Assembly (NCBI RefSeq): GCF_014397785.1 | Contig: NZ_VZQQ01000055.1 | Location: 1-39,503 of the forward strand | Direction: 5' to 3' | DNA: 39,503 bases | Origin: Paraburkholderia podalyriae | GTDB taxonomy: Bacteria; Pseudomonadota; Gammaproteobacteria; Burkholderiales; Burkholderiaceae | Shown here: piece by piece, positions 7,802-17,762 of the stretch | How the letters are laid out: each line of letters starts with the position of its first letter | Position numbering within the stretch: position 1 is the stretch's first letter | Notes under the pieces: generated by a model | Told to the model about the DNA's origin: nothing | What the model saw: only the letters and a program-made list of their open reading frames with translations | The model's database searches: none | Position numbers and translations under genes: made by a program

Positions 7802-9139
7802 TTAGCGAGCGATGCGCTTGAGCGCGACGATCGTGCGGCTGATCTGCTCGGGTTCGTGCGTCGAGCAGATGAAAAAGCGCAGGCGCGCAGCTTTTTCCTC
7901 GACGGCCGGATAGAAGATCGGCTGCACGTTGACGCCTTCGGCAAACATCGCGTTCGCCCATTGCGCGGCCTTCAGCGTGCTGCCGGTAATGATCGGCACG
8001 ACCGCATATCCCGCGCTCTTGCCAGTATCGAGACCGGCGGCACGCGCTTCGTCGATGAACTGCCGCCCGCGTGTACGCAAGCGCGCGACCCGCTCGGGCT
8101 CGGCGATCAGACGTTCCAGCGCCGCGAGCGATGCCGCCGCCAACGCGGGCGCGAGTCCCACGCTATACAGGAAGCCCGGCGCGAGATGGCGCAGGATATC
8201 GATCAACGCCTGCGTGCCGGCGATAAACCCGCCGCAACCGGCCAGCGTTTTGCTGAGCGTGCCCATCCAGATATCGACGTCACCGCTCGCGACGCCGCAA
8301 TGCTCGCGCACGCCCTTGCCGCGCTCACCGAGCACGCCGAGCGAATGCGCTTCGTCGACCATCAGGAAGGCCGCATGACGGCGCTTGATGTCGACGAATT
8401 GCGCGAGATCGGGAATGTCGCCGTCCATGCTGTACAGACCTTCGATCGCGATCAGCACGCGCCGGTAATCGTGCCGCACACGGGCGAGCAACGCGTCGAG
8501 CGCCTGCCAGTCGTTGTGCGGAAAGCTCAGCCGTTTGGCGCCGCTCAATTGCGCGCCCTGCACGATGCTGTTGTGCGCGAGCGAGTCGTGCACGATCAGG
8601 TCGCCGGCACCGAACAGCGAGCCGATTACGGTCACGTTGGTCGCGTGGCCGCTGACGAACACCACGCAATCGTCGGCCTCGTAGAACGACGCGAGCGCCG
8701 TTTCGAGTTCGCGCTGCACGGGTCGCTCGCCCGCCACCATGCGGCTCGCCGACGCCGACGTGCCATAGCGGTCGATCGCCTGTTTCGCCCGCGCGCACAC
8801 GTGCGGATCGCCGGCGAGACCGAGATAGTTGTAGTTCGCGTAGTTCAGATACTCGGCGCCGCCGATGCGCGTCGTCGCGCCGGCCACGCCTTCATGCACG
8901 CGAAAGAACGGCGACTGCACCTGCAGTTTGTCGCCCATCTGCCGCAGGATCTCGACCTGCTGATAACCCGGCATGCTTTCGAAGCTGCACAGCTCGGCGC
9001 GCGCGGCGTCCTGCGCCGCGCCAGTGCCGCTCGCCGCGAGCGGCGCGCCTGGTTCGCGCGCGTCGTCGGACACGCGTTCGAGCTGCCTCATCAACGCCTT
9101 GGCGGCGAGTTGCTGGCGAAGGTGATCACCCAGTCCCAT
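7802..9139 (-). CDS. wcbT: PLP-dependent alpha-oxoamine synthase (WcbT-like)
   Basis: A 445-residue fold-type-I PLP enzyme of the family that includes 8-amino-7-oxononanoate synthase, 2-amino-3-ketobutyrate ligase and serine palmitoyltransferase. These condense an acyl thioester with an amino acid, releasing CO2. The PLP lysine is K297 in GTLSKTLAGCGG, the cofactor Asp is in VDEAHSLGVLG (about residue 261), and FVSGHATNV and HDSLAHNSIVQG are also typical. An N-terminal extension of ~80 residues precedes the catalytic core and might contact an acyl carrier protein. It follows the LpxC-like gene by 23 bases, in an operon with a polyketide synthase lacking a thioesterase. I infer that it releases the polyketide chain as an amino ketone. 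Named after wcbT by gene order. Confidence 0.88.
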   Translation of the reverse strand: MGLGDHLRQQLAAKALMRQLERVSDDAREPGAPLAASGTGAAQDAARAELCSFESMPGYQQVEILRQMGDKLQVQSPFFRVHEGVAGATTRIGGAEYLNYANYNYLGLAGDPHVCARAKQAIDRYGTSASASRMVAGERPVQRELETALASFYEADDCVVFVSGHATNVTVIGSLFGAGDLIVHDSLAHNSIVQGAQLSGAKRLSFPHNDWQALDALLARVRHDYRRVLIAIEGLYSMDGDIPDLAQFVDIKRRHAAFLMVDEAHSLGVLGERGKGVREHCGVASGDVDIWMGTLSKTLAGCGGFIAGTQALIDILRHLAPGFLYSVGLAPALAAASLAALERLIAEPERVARLRTRGRQFIDEARAAGLDTGKSAGYAVVPIITGSTLKAAQWANAMFAEGVNVQPIFYPAVEEKAARLRFFICSTHEPEQISRTIVALKRIAR

Positions 9140-9162
9140 AGTGTTTCGCTAATCCTGTACGT

Positions 9163-10077
9163 TCAGCCCGCGAATTCTGCCCATTCCCACGCATCGCGAT
9201 CCGCGAGCAGCGCGGCGACGAGCCGGTAGTTCATTTCGTGACTCGGCCGCAACGCGCTCACGCGGCCCAGCAATGGCGCGCCGGCCATCGCCATGTCGCC
9301 GACCAGGTCGAGCACGCGATGGCGCACGAACTCGTCGGGCACGCGCATGCCGCCGAGCACCCGATTGCCGACGATCGCCGCCGTGCACGACAGCCGCGCG
9401 CCGCGCAGAATCGGTACGCCGCGCACGTAGCCGGCCGCGATCGCCGGGATCGCCCACTTGACGCGCCCATACGACCGCGACGGCGCGATTTCGCCCGCGA
9501 AGCTCGCGGGCGTCAGCGCGCCGTCCCAGCGCAATTCGCCGAAGCCCTTCAGATCGTTGCGCACGCTTATCTCATAGGCGGCGGCCGGTTCGATCGACAT
9601 GCTGCGTTCGTCGCGCGTGCCGGCGCCGTCGGCGATCCGCACGGGCCGCAGCACGCGAATGAAACGCTTCGCATGCGGCAGCTCGATGCGTCCGCACGCG
9701 CGAATCTCGTCGAGCCAGGGTTGCGCGCTGCCGTCGAGAATCGGCACTTCCTCGGCGTCGAGCTCGACCGTCGCGCGATCGATTTCGCACGCCAGCAGCG
9801 AAGCCAGCAGGTGCTCGACCGTGCGCACGCGCACGCCATTGGCCGCTTCGAGCATCGTGCACAGCGGCTGCCCGCGCCGCAGCGCGGGATTCACCGCGAA
9901 TTCGGCCAGCGCGTGGCCGTGTTGCATGCGCCGGAACACGATGCCGCGCGGACTGCTGACTGTGCCCGGCAGGATCCGCACGTTCACGCGCCGGCCCGTA
10001 TGCAGGCCATGGCCGCTCACGCTCAGCACGCGCGCGAGTGTCCCCTCGCGATGACTCCAGCCCGCGGGCGCGCGCAT
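9163..10077 (-). CDS. wcbS: LpxC-like zinc deacetylase paralogue (WcbS-like)
   Basis: A 304-residue LpxC-family protein; true LpxC removes acetate from UDP-3-O-acyl-GlcNAc in lipid A synthesis. Both LpxC subdomains are visible: SGHGLHTGRRVNV near the start and TVEHLLASL at 87-95. Equivalents of the zinc ligands are kept (H89, H253, D257), as are the general base (E88) and a later histidine (H280 in RPSHEMNYRL). The lysine next to the second ligand in LpxC (HK-x-L-D) is arginine here (HRVLD, R254). The gene starts inside the polyketide synthase stop (TGATG). Its operon contains no other lipid A gene, so a modified role on the capsule lipid is more likely than housekeeping LpxC. Confidence 0.85.
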   Translation of the reverse strand: MRAPAGWSHREGTLARVLSVSGHGLHTGRRVNVRILPGTVSSPRGIVFRRMQHGHALAEFAVNPALRRGQPLCTMLEAANGVRVRTVEHLLASLLACEIDRATVELDAEEVPILDGSAQPWLDEIRACGRIELPHAKRFIRVLRPVRIADGAGTRDERSMSIEPAAAYEISVRNDLKGFGELRWDGALTPASFAGEIAPSRSYGRVKWAIPAIAAGYVRGVPILRGARLSCTAAIVGNRVLGGMRVPDEFVRHRVLDLVGDMAMAGAPLLGRVSALRPSHEMNYRLVAALLADRDAWEWAEFAG

Positions 10078-13000
10078 CAGACCAGCTCCGTCGCGCTCGA
10101 CTGAGCGGACAGCGCATCGGCCACGTCGGCCAGCGCGTTGGCGCCGACATCGAGCGCATGCTGCGCGGCGACCGCCGCGACCTGCGCCGCCATCTGCGCG
10201 GCGGCGCCGTTCGGCTCGGCCGTGTCATCCTGCGTCTGGATCGACTCGGCGATCCGTTGCGCGAGCGAATGCACGGTCGCGCCTTCGGCCATCGTCATGA
10301 TCGACAGCTTGACCTCGAAGCGTTCTTCGACGGCCATGCCGAGCTCCATGCCCATCAGCGAATCCATGCCCATGTCGAGAATCGAGCGGCCGGTTTCGAT
10401 CTTCTCCGGCGACATGTGCAGGATGCGCGCGATCTGCGCCTGCAACGCCTCCTCGACCAATCGCTGCGCGTCGTCGAACGGCATCGCCGCGATCTGCTCG
10501 CGCATCTGCACGCTGCCCTGATGCGCCGGTTCGTGAGCGCCGCGCGCCTGCAGCTCGGTGTAGCGATGCGCGCGCGCCGCCGGCATGCCGAGCGCGAGCG
10601 CATGCCAATCGAGCCGCACCACCGCCTCGCCCGCATGCATCGCGACCAGCGCGCGTTCGAGCGCGGCCATCGCTTCGGCCGAGCTGATCGACACGCCGCC
10701 GATGCGAGCCTGCAGCGCTTCACGTGTGTCCGCGTTGCGCGCGAGGAAGCCGACGTCGTCGAGCGGGCCCCATGCCATGCAGGTGCCCGGCAAACCAGCC
10801 GCGCGCCGCTGCGCGACCAGCGCTTCGAGGAAGCTGTTTGCCGCGACGTAGCTCGATTGCCCCGGATTGCCGAGGAAGGTCGTCGCCGACGAATAGACCA
10901 CGAAGAAATCGAGCGACAAGCCGCGCGTCGCGCGATGCAGATTCCATGCGCCCGCCACCTTCGGCGCGAGCACGGCGGCGAAGCGTTCGTCGTCGAGATT
11001 GCGCACCAGACCGTCGTCGATCACCATCGCCGAATGCAACACGCCCTTCAACGGCGTGCCGCGTTGCGCGAGGTCGGCAAGCAACGATTCGAGCGCCGCC
11101 GCGTCGGTCACGTCGCAGGCGACCGTGCGCACTTGCGTGCCGTTGCTCGCGCGCCAGCGCGTGACCTCGTCGGCCAGTTCGGGCGCGAGCGTGCCGGAGC
11201 GGCTCGCGAGCAGCAGATGACGCGCGCCACGCGACATCATCCAGCGCGCGCTCGCAAAGCCAAGCCCGCCCGTGCCGCCGACGATCAGATAGATGGCCGC
11301 CGGATCGAGTTCCAACGTGGCGCCGGACTGCGCCGAACGCGCCGAACGCGTTGGACGCGGCGTGCCCGCCGGATACGTGACCAGAATCTTGCCGATCTGC
11401 CGCGCCTGCTGCATATGGCGGAACGCTTCCTCGACGCGCTCGGCCGGGAACGCGCGATACGGCAGCGGATGCAGCACGCCGTCCGCGAACAGCCGCATCA
11501 CGTCTTCGAACAGACGCGCGGTCAGCCCCGGCAATGCGCTCATCAACTGGTCCGCATCGATGCCGAAATAGCTGATGTTGTTACGGAACGGCCGCAAGCC
11601 GATGCGGCTGTTTTCATAGAAATCGCGCTTGCCCAGTTCGAGGAAACGACCGAACGGACGCAGCGTGTCGATGCTGCGCACCATCGCTTCGCCGGCCAGC
11701 GAATTGAGCACGATGTCGACCCCAGCGCCTCGCGTGCGTTCGCGGATTTCATCGGCGAAGGCGAGGCTGCGCGAATCGAACACATGATCGGCGCCGAGCA
11801 GACGCACGAATTCGCGCTTCTCGCGGCTGCCCGCGGTCGCGAACACTTCCGCGCCGAGATGTCGCGCGAGCTGGATCGCCGCGATCCCCACGCCGCCCGC
11901 CGCGCCATGCACGAGCACACGTTCGCCGCGACGCAGACGCGCGAGCTCGCACAGCGCGTAGTACGCGGTGAAGAACGTGGTCGGCACCGTCGCCGCTTCC
12001 TCGAACGTCAGACGCGCGGGCTTGTGCGCGATCGCTTCCGCTTTGGTGCGCACGTGGCTCGCGAACGACGCCGGCGCGAAACCGAGCACCGCATCGCCCG
12101 GCGCGAAACGCTGCACGTCGCGGCCGACGCGTACGACGCGCCCGGACAGCTCCATGCCGACCGTCGCGCCCGCGAAGCCGTTTTCGACGGCCTCGTCGGA
12201 CAGCAGGCCCATCGCGTACATCACGTCGCGGAAATTGAGGCCCGTCGCGACCGGTTCGATTTCGACTTCGTCCGCGGCGAGCTCGCGCTGCGGCAGCGCG
12301 AACCATTCGAGGTTGCGCAACGAACCCGGCGATGCGAAACCGAGCACCGCCGCTTCATTGCATGCACGCAGCGGTTCGGCCACGATGTCGCGCAGCGCCG
12401 CGTTCGGTGTGGGCAGCATGCGCGTCACGTAGCGGCCGCGCGGCGTCAGCAGCACTTCTTCCTCGCCGTCGGACGCGAGCAGTTCGCGCGCGAGCAGCGC
12501 GCCCGCGTCGCGTTGCGTCGCACACACATCGATCAGACGGCACGACAGGTCGGGATGCTCGTTGGCCAGCACGCGCACGAGCCCCCACAGCGCGCCCTGC
12601 TCCGGACGCAGCGACGCGGCATCCACGAACGGCGTCGCGACCGGCGCGCCGCCGCGTGTGACGATCCACAGTTGCGGGCGCATTTCGGTCGACACCGCCG
12701 CCAGGTCGCGCACGAGCTGGGCGAGCGCGAGCGTGGTGTGCTGCTGCGTGTGCATCACTTCGGCGCCGTCCGCGTCGGCGGACAATGGCTGATCCGGTGC
12801 AACGAACACCACGTGATGCGCGATGTGCTGCCCACCCCCGGCCGGTGCGGCCAGTTTGCTCATATCGTGATGCAATGCCTGGAGCGTCGTGCTCGACGTT
12901 GTGTGGCCGGCGGCTTGCAGCGCCGTGGCCAGCGTGGCGTCGATCGCGTCGGGCATTGCGTGGAGCAGCGACCAGTGCGCGTGCGATGGGCTCGTCTGAC

Positions 13001-16000
13001 TCGCGCCCGCCGCATCGTTCCCACCCACTTCCAGCGGCGCGCGCGCCACCAGCAGTGTCGGTGCGCCTTCCAGATCGAGCCCCTGCTCCGTATGCCGTGC
13101 GACCTGTTCGAAGCCAGCCTGTTCGAGCAATTGCGTCAGCGCCTGCGGCGACAGCCACGCCGCGCGGCGGGCGTTGGCATGCGCGGCGTCCGCGTCGAGA
13201 TCGAACACGAGATCGGCAAATCGACTATTGCGCGGCTCCGCGATCACGACCAGCGCGCCTGGCGCGAGCCAGCCGCGCAACGCGGCGAGCAACGCCCGTG
13301 GCTCGCTTTGCGCCGCGAGCACGTGACTCGCGACGACCACGTCGTAGCGCTCGCTCGCGTCGACGCCGACGAGACGAGGCGCATCGCCGAACTCGACAGT
13401 CGCGATTTGGAGCGACGGATGCTCGTTCGCGTCGAAGCCGCTCAACTGTTCACGCGTACCCGCGATCGTGTAATCGCAACGCGAGACCGGCACGTGAATC
13501 GCGAGCGGCTGCAGCACGTCGGTGAGCGGCGAATCGAGTTCGAGCACACGCAGACGACGCGGCTCGCTCCAGCTTTCGATCGCGCGATGCACACACGCGG
13601 CGGTCAGCGCGTTCGCATGCGTCCACGTCGGCGACGCTTCGAAGAAATGCTCGACGAGGCTGCTGCGCGACGGCGGCAGGATCTGCGCGCCGCTCACGTC
13701 GCCGCGTAGCACGGCAGGCAGCGCCGCGCCGCAATGCGCGAGCAGCGTCAGCTCGGCCACGTGCGCCGGCGATTGCGCGAGCAGCTCGCGCCACAGCTCG
13801 TCGATGGCGGGCAGGTTCGCGCAGGCGCCGTCGTCGCGCACGAGACGTGTACCCTCGCGACGCGCGAGGCCATCTTCGACGACGATCTGCACGAGTCGCG
13901 CGAGCAACGCCGGATGCGCGCAATCGGGCAGCGCCGGCTGCGCGAACACGTCCAGCGCGTCGAGCGCCTGCAACGCGTAGGCGCCCGCGAGCACATCGAG
14001 CAGCGGCAACATCTCGGTCAGATGCGTGTGCCGGCGCGCTTCGTCTTCCTGCGCGGCGAGCACGCTCGTCGCATCGGCGAGCAATGCGGCGGCCGTGGGC
14101 AACGCATGGGCGTTCACGTCATCGGCAAGCGGCTTCGCTTCGACGATATACGTATAGCGTCCGGGCGCCTGCTGGCGCCGGCTCAGCAGATCGACGCGGC
14201 GGAAGCGGCACGCGCTCAGACGCGCGACGACCGCGCCCTGCGCGTCGGCGAATTCAAACGATGCGACGACCGAATGCGGGCTGCGCCGCTCGATGCGCGC
14301 GAGCACATAGCGGATCGCGTCGCCGCGCAGATAGTCGATGCGGCCCAGTTGCACCGGCACATAGGCCGCATGCTCGAGCTCGCCGTGTCGCGGCGAGGCG
14401 AGCAGCGCGAACAGCGGATGAAAGCCGCTGTCCATCAGCGCCGGATGCAATGCGAACGCGTTAGCAGCGTCGGCGGACTGCGCGAGCACCGCGGGCATGT
14501 CCACTTCGGCAAGGGCCATGTCGGCGTTCGCGTCGACGTGTACCGTGCGCACCCAACGGAACGCGGGTCCATAGTTCAGGCCGATCGCGGCGGTGTTCGC
14601 GTACAGCGTGTCGCCGGACATTGCCGGCTGCGCGAGCAGGCTCGTCAGTTCCAACAGCGGCAAGTTGGCCGCCGTGTCGCCGAGCGCGCAGCCGCTCGCG
14701 AGCAAACGGCCGGTCACGTTCAGCGACCACGCTTCGTCCGACATGCGATCGCGCGTTTCGATCGCGAAGTTCGCGGTCCGCACGTCCACGGTGAAGCGGA
14801 ACAGCTTCGAATGCTGCGGCTGGAACACGACCGGCAGACGGATTTCGACGTTCTCGAGCGCACAGCTCGCGGTGCCGAAATGCACGCGCGCGGCGGCGAG
14901 CGCCATCTCGACGTAGCCCGCGCCCGGAAATGCCGCGCCGCCATCGACGACGTGATCGGCCAGCATCGGCAGACCCGCCGGGTCGAGCTGGTTTTCCCAC
15001 GCGAGCGCATGCTCGTGCAGACGATAGCCGAGCAGCGGATGCTCGCGGCGGCGGTACACGAGGTTGTAGGCCTCGGCGGTCGGGCCGAGCCAGTGGCGTT
15101 CGTGCTGCCACGGATACGACGGCAGCGCCACATGCTGGCTCAACAACGCACGCGGCGCGAAACGATCGACGTCGACGTTCGCGCCATTCGCGATCATCTC
15201 GTGGAGCGCGTGATGCAGCGTCTCCGCGCTGTCGTGATTGCGCTTGAGCGTCGCCAGCGAGCGGCCCGCGATGCGCGCGTCGTCGAGCGTTTGCGTGACG
15301 TAGGTGCGCAAAATCGAATGCGGGCCGATCTCGAGGAACAGACGCACGCCGTTCTGCGCGATGCGTGCAATCGCGTCGCCGAAGCGCACCGGCTCGCGGA
15401 TATTGCGCCACCAGTAGCGCGCGTCGAGTTCGGTGCCCGCGAGTTCATCGCCCGTCACCGTCGATACGAAACCGCGTGCGACTGCGTTCGGCGCGAGGTC
15501 CGCGAGACCCGCGAGTACGTCCAGCTCGATGGGGTCCATCTGACAACTGTGGAACGCGTAGTCGAGATCGAGCATCTGGAAGAAGCGGCCGCTCGCCTTG
15601 ACGGCCGATTCGAGCGCTTGCAACGCGTCGAGCGGACCGGCGAGCGTGACCGCCTGCGGACTGTTGACGCCGGCAACTTCCACCGTCGCGTCCAGATTGT
15701 GTTGCGCGATCAACGCACGCATCGCCGCTTCGCCGAGACCGGCGGCCGCCATTCGGCCGGTGCCGCGCGTTTTCGCCTGAGCGCGGCTGCGAATCTTGAT
15801 CACACGCACGGCCTGCGCGAGCGTCAATGCGCCCGACGCCCACGCCGCCGCGACTTCGCCGACGCTGTGGCCGACGCACACGTGATACCGGACGCCACGC
15901 GCTTCGAGCACGCGCACCACGCCGACCTGGATCGCGAACAGCAGCGGCTGCGAATGCTCGGTGGCCGCGAGACGCTCGGCGCTCACGCCTTCGCGCAGCA

Positions 16001-17762
16001 TATCGAGCAGCGAAGCGCTGCCGTCGGCGCGCCACAGTGCGTCGAGTTCTTCCAGTGCGGCGCTGAATACCGGCTCCTGTTCGAGCAACTGCTTGCCCAT
16101 GTCGGCCCACTGCGAGCCGTTGCCGGAGAATACGAGCGCGAGACGGCCGTCGTCGGCCGGCGCTTCGCCTTTGACGAGCGCCATGTCCGCGTGCTCTTGC
16201 GTGGACGAGGCCAGCGCGGCGAGTGCCGCGCGCGCTTCGGCGAGCGTCGACGGCGCGACGATCGCGCGATGCTTCAGCCATTGCCGACGATGCGCGGCAT
16301 TCGCGGCCAACAGATTCCACGACGCGCCTTGATCGAGCGACACCAGATAGCGTGCCGCGAGATCGGGCAATGCGGCCGCCGCGCGCGTCGATAGCACGAG
16401 CGGCGCGAGTGGCGCTGTCGCGGCGCCGCCTTCGGGTTGCGTGGTATTGGTGACACTCGAAACCGGCGCCTCGCGCAGCACGACGTGCGCATTCGTGCCG
16501 CCGAAACCGAACGAGTTGACGCCGATCACGAGCGGCGCGTGCGCACCGTCGGGCGATTCGAGTGGCGTCAGATGATCGACGACCCGCAGCCGGCCGCCGA
16601 CGAAATCGATCGCCGGATTCGGCGTTTCGAAATGCAGCGTCTTCGGCACCGCACGATGCTTCAGGCACAGGATCGCCTTGATCAGGCCGGCCATGCCCGA
16701 CGCGGTTTCGAGGTGGCCGACGTTGGTCTTCACCGAACCGATCAGCAGCGGACGATCGACGGGCCGCCCCGCCGACGCGACGCTCATCAACGCGCGCGCC
16801 TCGATCGGATCGCCGACGGCAGTACCGGTACCGTGCGCCTCGACATAAGCGAGCGAGCGCGGATCGACGCCCGCGCGTTGATACACCGTGCGCAGCAGCG
16901 CGGCCTGAGTCGCCGCGCCCGGCACGCTGATGCCGCCCTGCGAGTAGCCGTCCGAGTTCACGCCCGAACCGGCGATGACCGCGTGAATCGTGTCGCCGTC
17001 GGCGAGTGCGCGCTCCAGCGTCTTCAGCATCACGAGCGCGCCGCCTTCCGAGCGGACGTAGCCGTCGCCGGTCGCGTCGAACGCACGGCAGCGCCCGCGC
17101 GGCGACAGCATCGACGCCTTCGAGAACGTCACGAAACCGAACGGGTGCAGCAGCAGATTGACGCCGCCCGCGATGGCCACCTCGGCGTCGCCCGCCTGCA
17201 GCGCCTGACACGCCTGGTGCAGCGCGACCAGCGACGACGAGCACGCGGTATCGACCGACACGCTCGGCCCGCGCAGATCGAACAGATACGACAGCCGGTT
17301 CGACGCGATGCTGAGCGTGTTGCCGGTCGCCGAATACGGGTCCACCGCGTTCAGATCGTCGACGAAACGATTGCCATAGTCCGGGCTCGCGACACCGACA
17401 TAGACCGCGCAATTGCTGCCTTCCATGTCGCGCGGACGCACGCCCGCGTCCTCGAAGGTTTCCCACGCGAGTTCGAGCAACAGACGCTGCTGCGGGTCCA
17501 TCTGCTGCGCTTCGCGCGGCGAAATGCCGAAAAACGACGCGTCGAAACCGGCGACGTCGTCGAGCACGCCCGCGGAAAACGTATAGCTCTTGCCCGCTTC
17601 GCGCTTCGACGGATGCTGGTAAAACTCCGTGCCGAAACGATCGGCCGGCACTTGCGTGACCGCGTCTTTTTCGTCGCGCAGCAACGCCCAGAAATCTTCC
17701 GGGTTCTCAACATGGCCGGGGAAACGGCAGGCCATCCCCACAATCGCAATCTGTTTCGTCAT
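10077..17762 (-). CDS. wcbR: Large fully reducing type I polyketide/fatty acid synthase (WcbR-like)
   Basis: A 2561-residue single-module synthase. Approximate domain order: ketosynthase 1-430 (active-site C174 in DTACSSS, plus EAHGTGTAVGDP and KTNVGHLETASG); acyltransferase 540-850 (S633 in GHSVGE, with a malonyl-like AFH motif); dehydratase 915-1200 (H937 in DHVVDGGAAFP); a methyltransferase-like region 1330-1540 with a weak SAM motif; enoylreductase 1780-2100 (VHGAAGGVGIAAIQLA); ketoreductase 2150-2400 (GGTGGLG, YVAANSF); and a carrier domain 2430-2510 (S2468 in GMDSLMG). There is no thioesterase. Such modules can act iteratively to build saturated, fatty-acid-like chains. It overlaps wcbQ by 4 bases (ATGA) and the LpxC-like gene by one. 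Transfer of its product to WcbT is my inference. Confidence 0.95.
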   Translation of the reverse strand: MTKQIAIVGMACRFPGHVENPEDFWALLRDEKDAVTQVPADRFGTEFYQHPSKREAGKSYTFSAGVLDDVAGFDASFFGISPREAQQMDPQQRLLLELAWETFEDAGVRPRDMEGSNCAVYVGVASPDYGNRFVDDLNAVDPYSATGNTLSIASNRLSYLFDLRGPSVSVDTACSSSLVALHQACQALQAGDAEVAIAGGVNLLLHPFGFVTFSKASMLSPRGRCRAFDATGDGYVRSEGGALVMLKTLERALADGDTIHAVIAGSGVNSDGYSQGGISVPGAATQAALLRTVYQRAGVDPRSLAYVEAHGTGTAVGDPIEARALMSVASAGRPVDRPLLIGSVKTNVGHLETASGMAGLIKAILCLKHRAVPKTLHFETPNPAIDFVGGRLRVVDHLTPLESPDGAHAPLVIGVNSFGFGGTNAHVVLREAPVSSVTNTTQPEGGAATAPLAPLVLSTRAAAALPDLAARYLVSLDQGASWNLLAANAAHRRQWLKHRAIVAPSTLAEARAALAALASSTQEHADMALVKGEAPADDGRLALVFSGNGSQWADMGKQLLEQEPVFSAALEELDALWRADGSASLLDMLREGVSAERLAATEHSQPLLFAIQVGVVRVLEARGVRYHVCVGHSVGEVAAAWASGALTLAQAVRVIKIRSRAQAKTRGTGRMAAAGLGEAAMRALIAQHNLDATVEVAGVNSPQAVTLAGPLDALQALESAVKASGRFFQMLDLDYAFHSCQMDPIELDVLAGLADLAPNAVARGFVSTVTGDELAGTELDARYWWRNIREPVRFGDAIARIAQNGVRLFLEIGPHSILRTYVTQTLDDARIAGRSLATLKRNHDSAETLHHALHEMIANGANVDVDRFAPRALLSQHVALPSYPWQHERHWLGPTAEAYNLVYRRREHPLLGYRLHEHALAWENQLDPAGLPMLADHVVDGGAAFPGAGYVEMALAAARVHFGTASCALENVEIRLPVVFQPQHSKLFRFTVDVRTANFAIETRDRMSDEAWSLNVTGRLLASGCALGDTAANLPLLELTSLLAQPAMSGDTLYANTAAIGLNYGPAFRWVRTVHVDANADMALAEVDMPAVLAQSADAANAFALHPALMDSGFHPLFALLASPRHGELEHAAYVPVQLGRIDYLRGDAIRYVLARIERRSPHSVVASFEFADAQGAVVARLSACRFRRVDLLSRRQQAPGRYTYIVEAKPLADDVNAHALPTAAALLADATSVLAAQEDEARRHTHLTEMLPLLDVLAGAYALQALDALDVFAQPALPDCAHPALLARLVQIVVEDGLARREGTRLVRDDGACANLPAIDELWRELLAQSPAHVAELTLLAHCGAALPAVLRGDVSGAQILPPSRSSLVEHFFEASPTWTHANALTAACVHRAIESWSEPRRLRVLELDSPLTDVLQPLAIHVPVSRCDYTIAGTREQLSGFDANEHPSLQIATVEFGDAPRLVGVDASERYDVVVASHVLAAQSEPRALLAALRGWLAPGALVVIAEPRNSRFADLVFDLDADAAHANARRAAWLSPQALTQLLEQAGFEQVARHTEQGLDLEGAPTLLVARAPLEVGGNDAAGASQTSPSHAHWSLLHAMPDAIDATLATALQAAGHTTSSTTLQALHHDMSKLAAPAGGGQHIAHHVVFVAPDQPLSADADGAEVMHTQQHTTLALAQLVRDLAAVSTEMRPQLWIVTRGGAPVATPFVDAASLRPEQGALWGLVRVLANEHPDLSCRLIDVCATQRDAGALLARELLASDGEEEVLLTPRGRYVTRMLPTPNAALRDIVAEPLRACNEAAVLGFASPGSLRNLEWFALPQRELAADEVEIEPVATGLNFRDVMYAMGLLSDEAVENGFAGATVGMELSGRVVRVGRDVQRFAPGDAVLGFAPASFASHVRTKAEAIAHKPARLTFEEAATVPTTFFTAYYALCELARLRRGERVLVHGAAGGVGIAAIQLARHLGAEVFATAGSREKREFVRLLGADHVFDSRSLAFADEIRERTRGAGVDIVLNSLAGEAMVRSIDTLRPFGRFLELGKRDFYENSRIGLRPFRNNISYFGIDADQLMSALPGLTARLFEDVMRLFADGVLHPLPYRAFPAERVEEAFRHMQQARQIGKILVTYPAGTPRPTRSARSAQSGATLELDPAAIYLIVGGTGGLGFASARWMMSRGARHLLLASRSGTLAPELADEVTRWRASNGTQVRTVACDVTDAAALESLLADLAQRGTPLKGVLHSAMVIDDGLVRNLDDERFAAVLAPKVAGAWNLHRATRGLSLDFFVVYSSATTFLGNPGQSSYVAANSFLEALVAQRRAAGLPGTCMAWGPLDDVGFLARNADTREALQARIGGVSISSAEAMAALERALVAMHAGEAVVRLDWHALALGMPAARAHRYTELQARGAHEPAHQGSVQMREQIAAMPFDDAQRLVEEALQAQIARILHMSPEKIETGRSILDMGMDSLMGMELGMAVEERFEVKLSIMTMAEGATVHSLAQRIAESIQTQDDTAEPNGAAAQMAAQVAAVAAQHALDVGANALADVADALSAQSSATELV

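Noticed and set aside
7856..9229. A 457-codon plus-strand open frame
   Set aside because: Antisense of the PLP oxoamine synthase, which has all catalytic motifs on the minus strand.
10038..13709. A 1223-codon plus-strand open frame antisense to the polyketide synthase
   Set aside because: Its translation is extremely rich in Arg, His and Ala with no domains. It is the mirror frame of high-GC coding DNA, while the minus strand has complete PKS domains.
13734..16394. An 886-codon plus-strand open frame
   Set aside because: Same reason: an antisense shadow of the acyltransferase and dehydratase part of the PKS gene.
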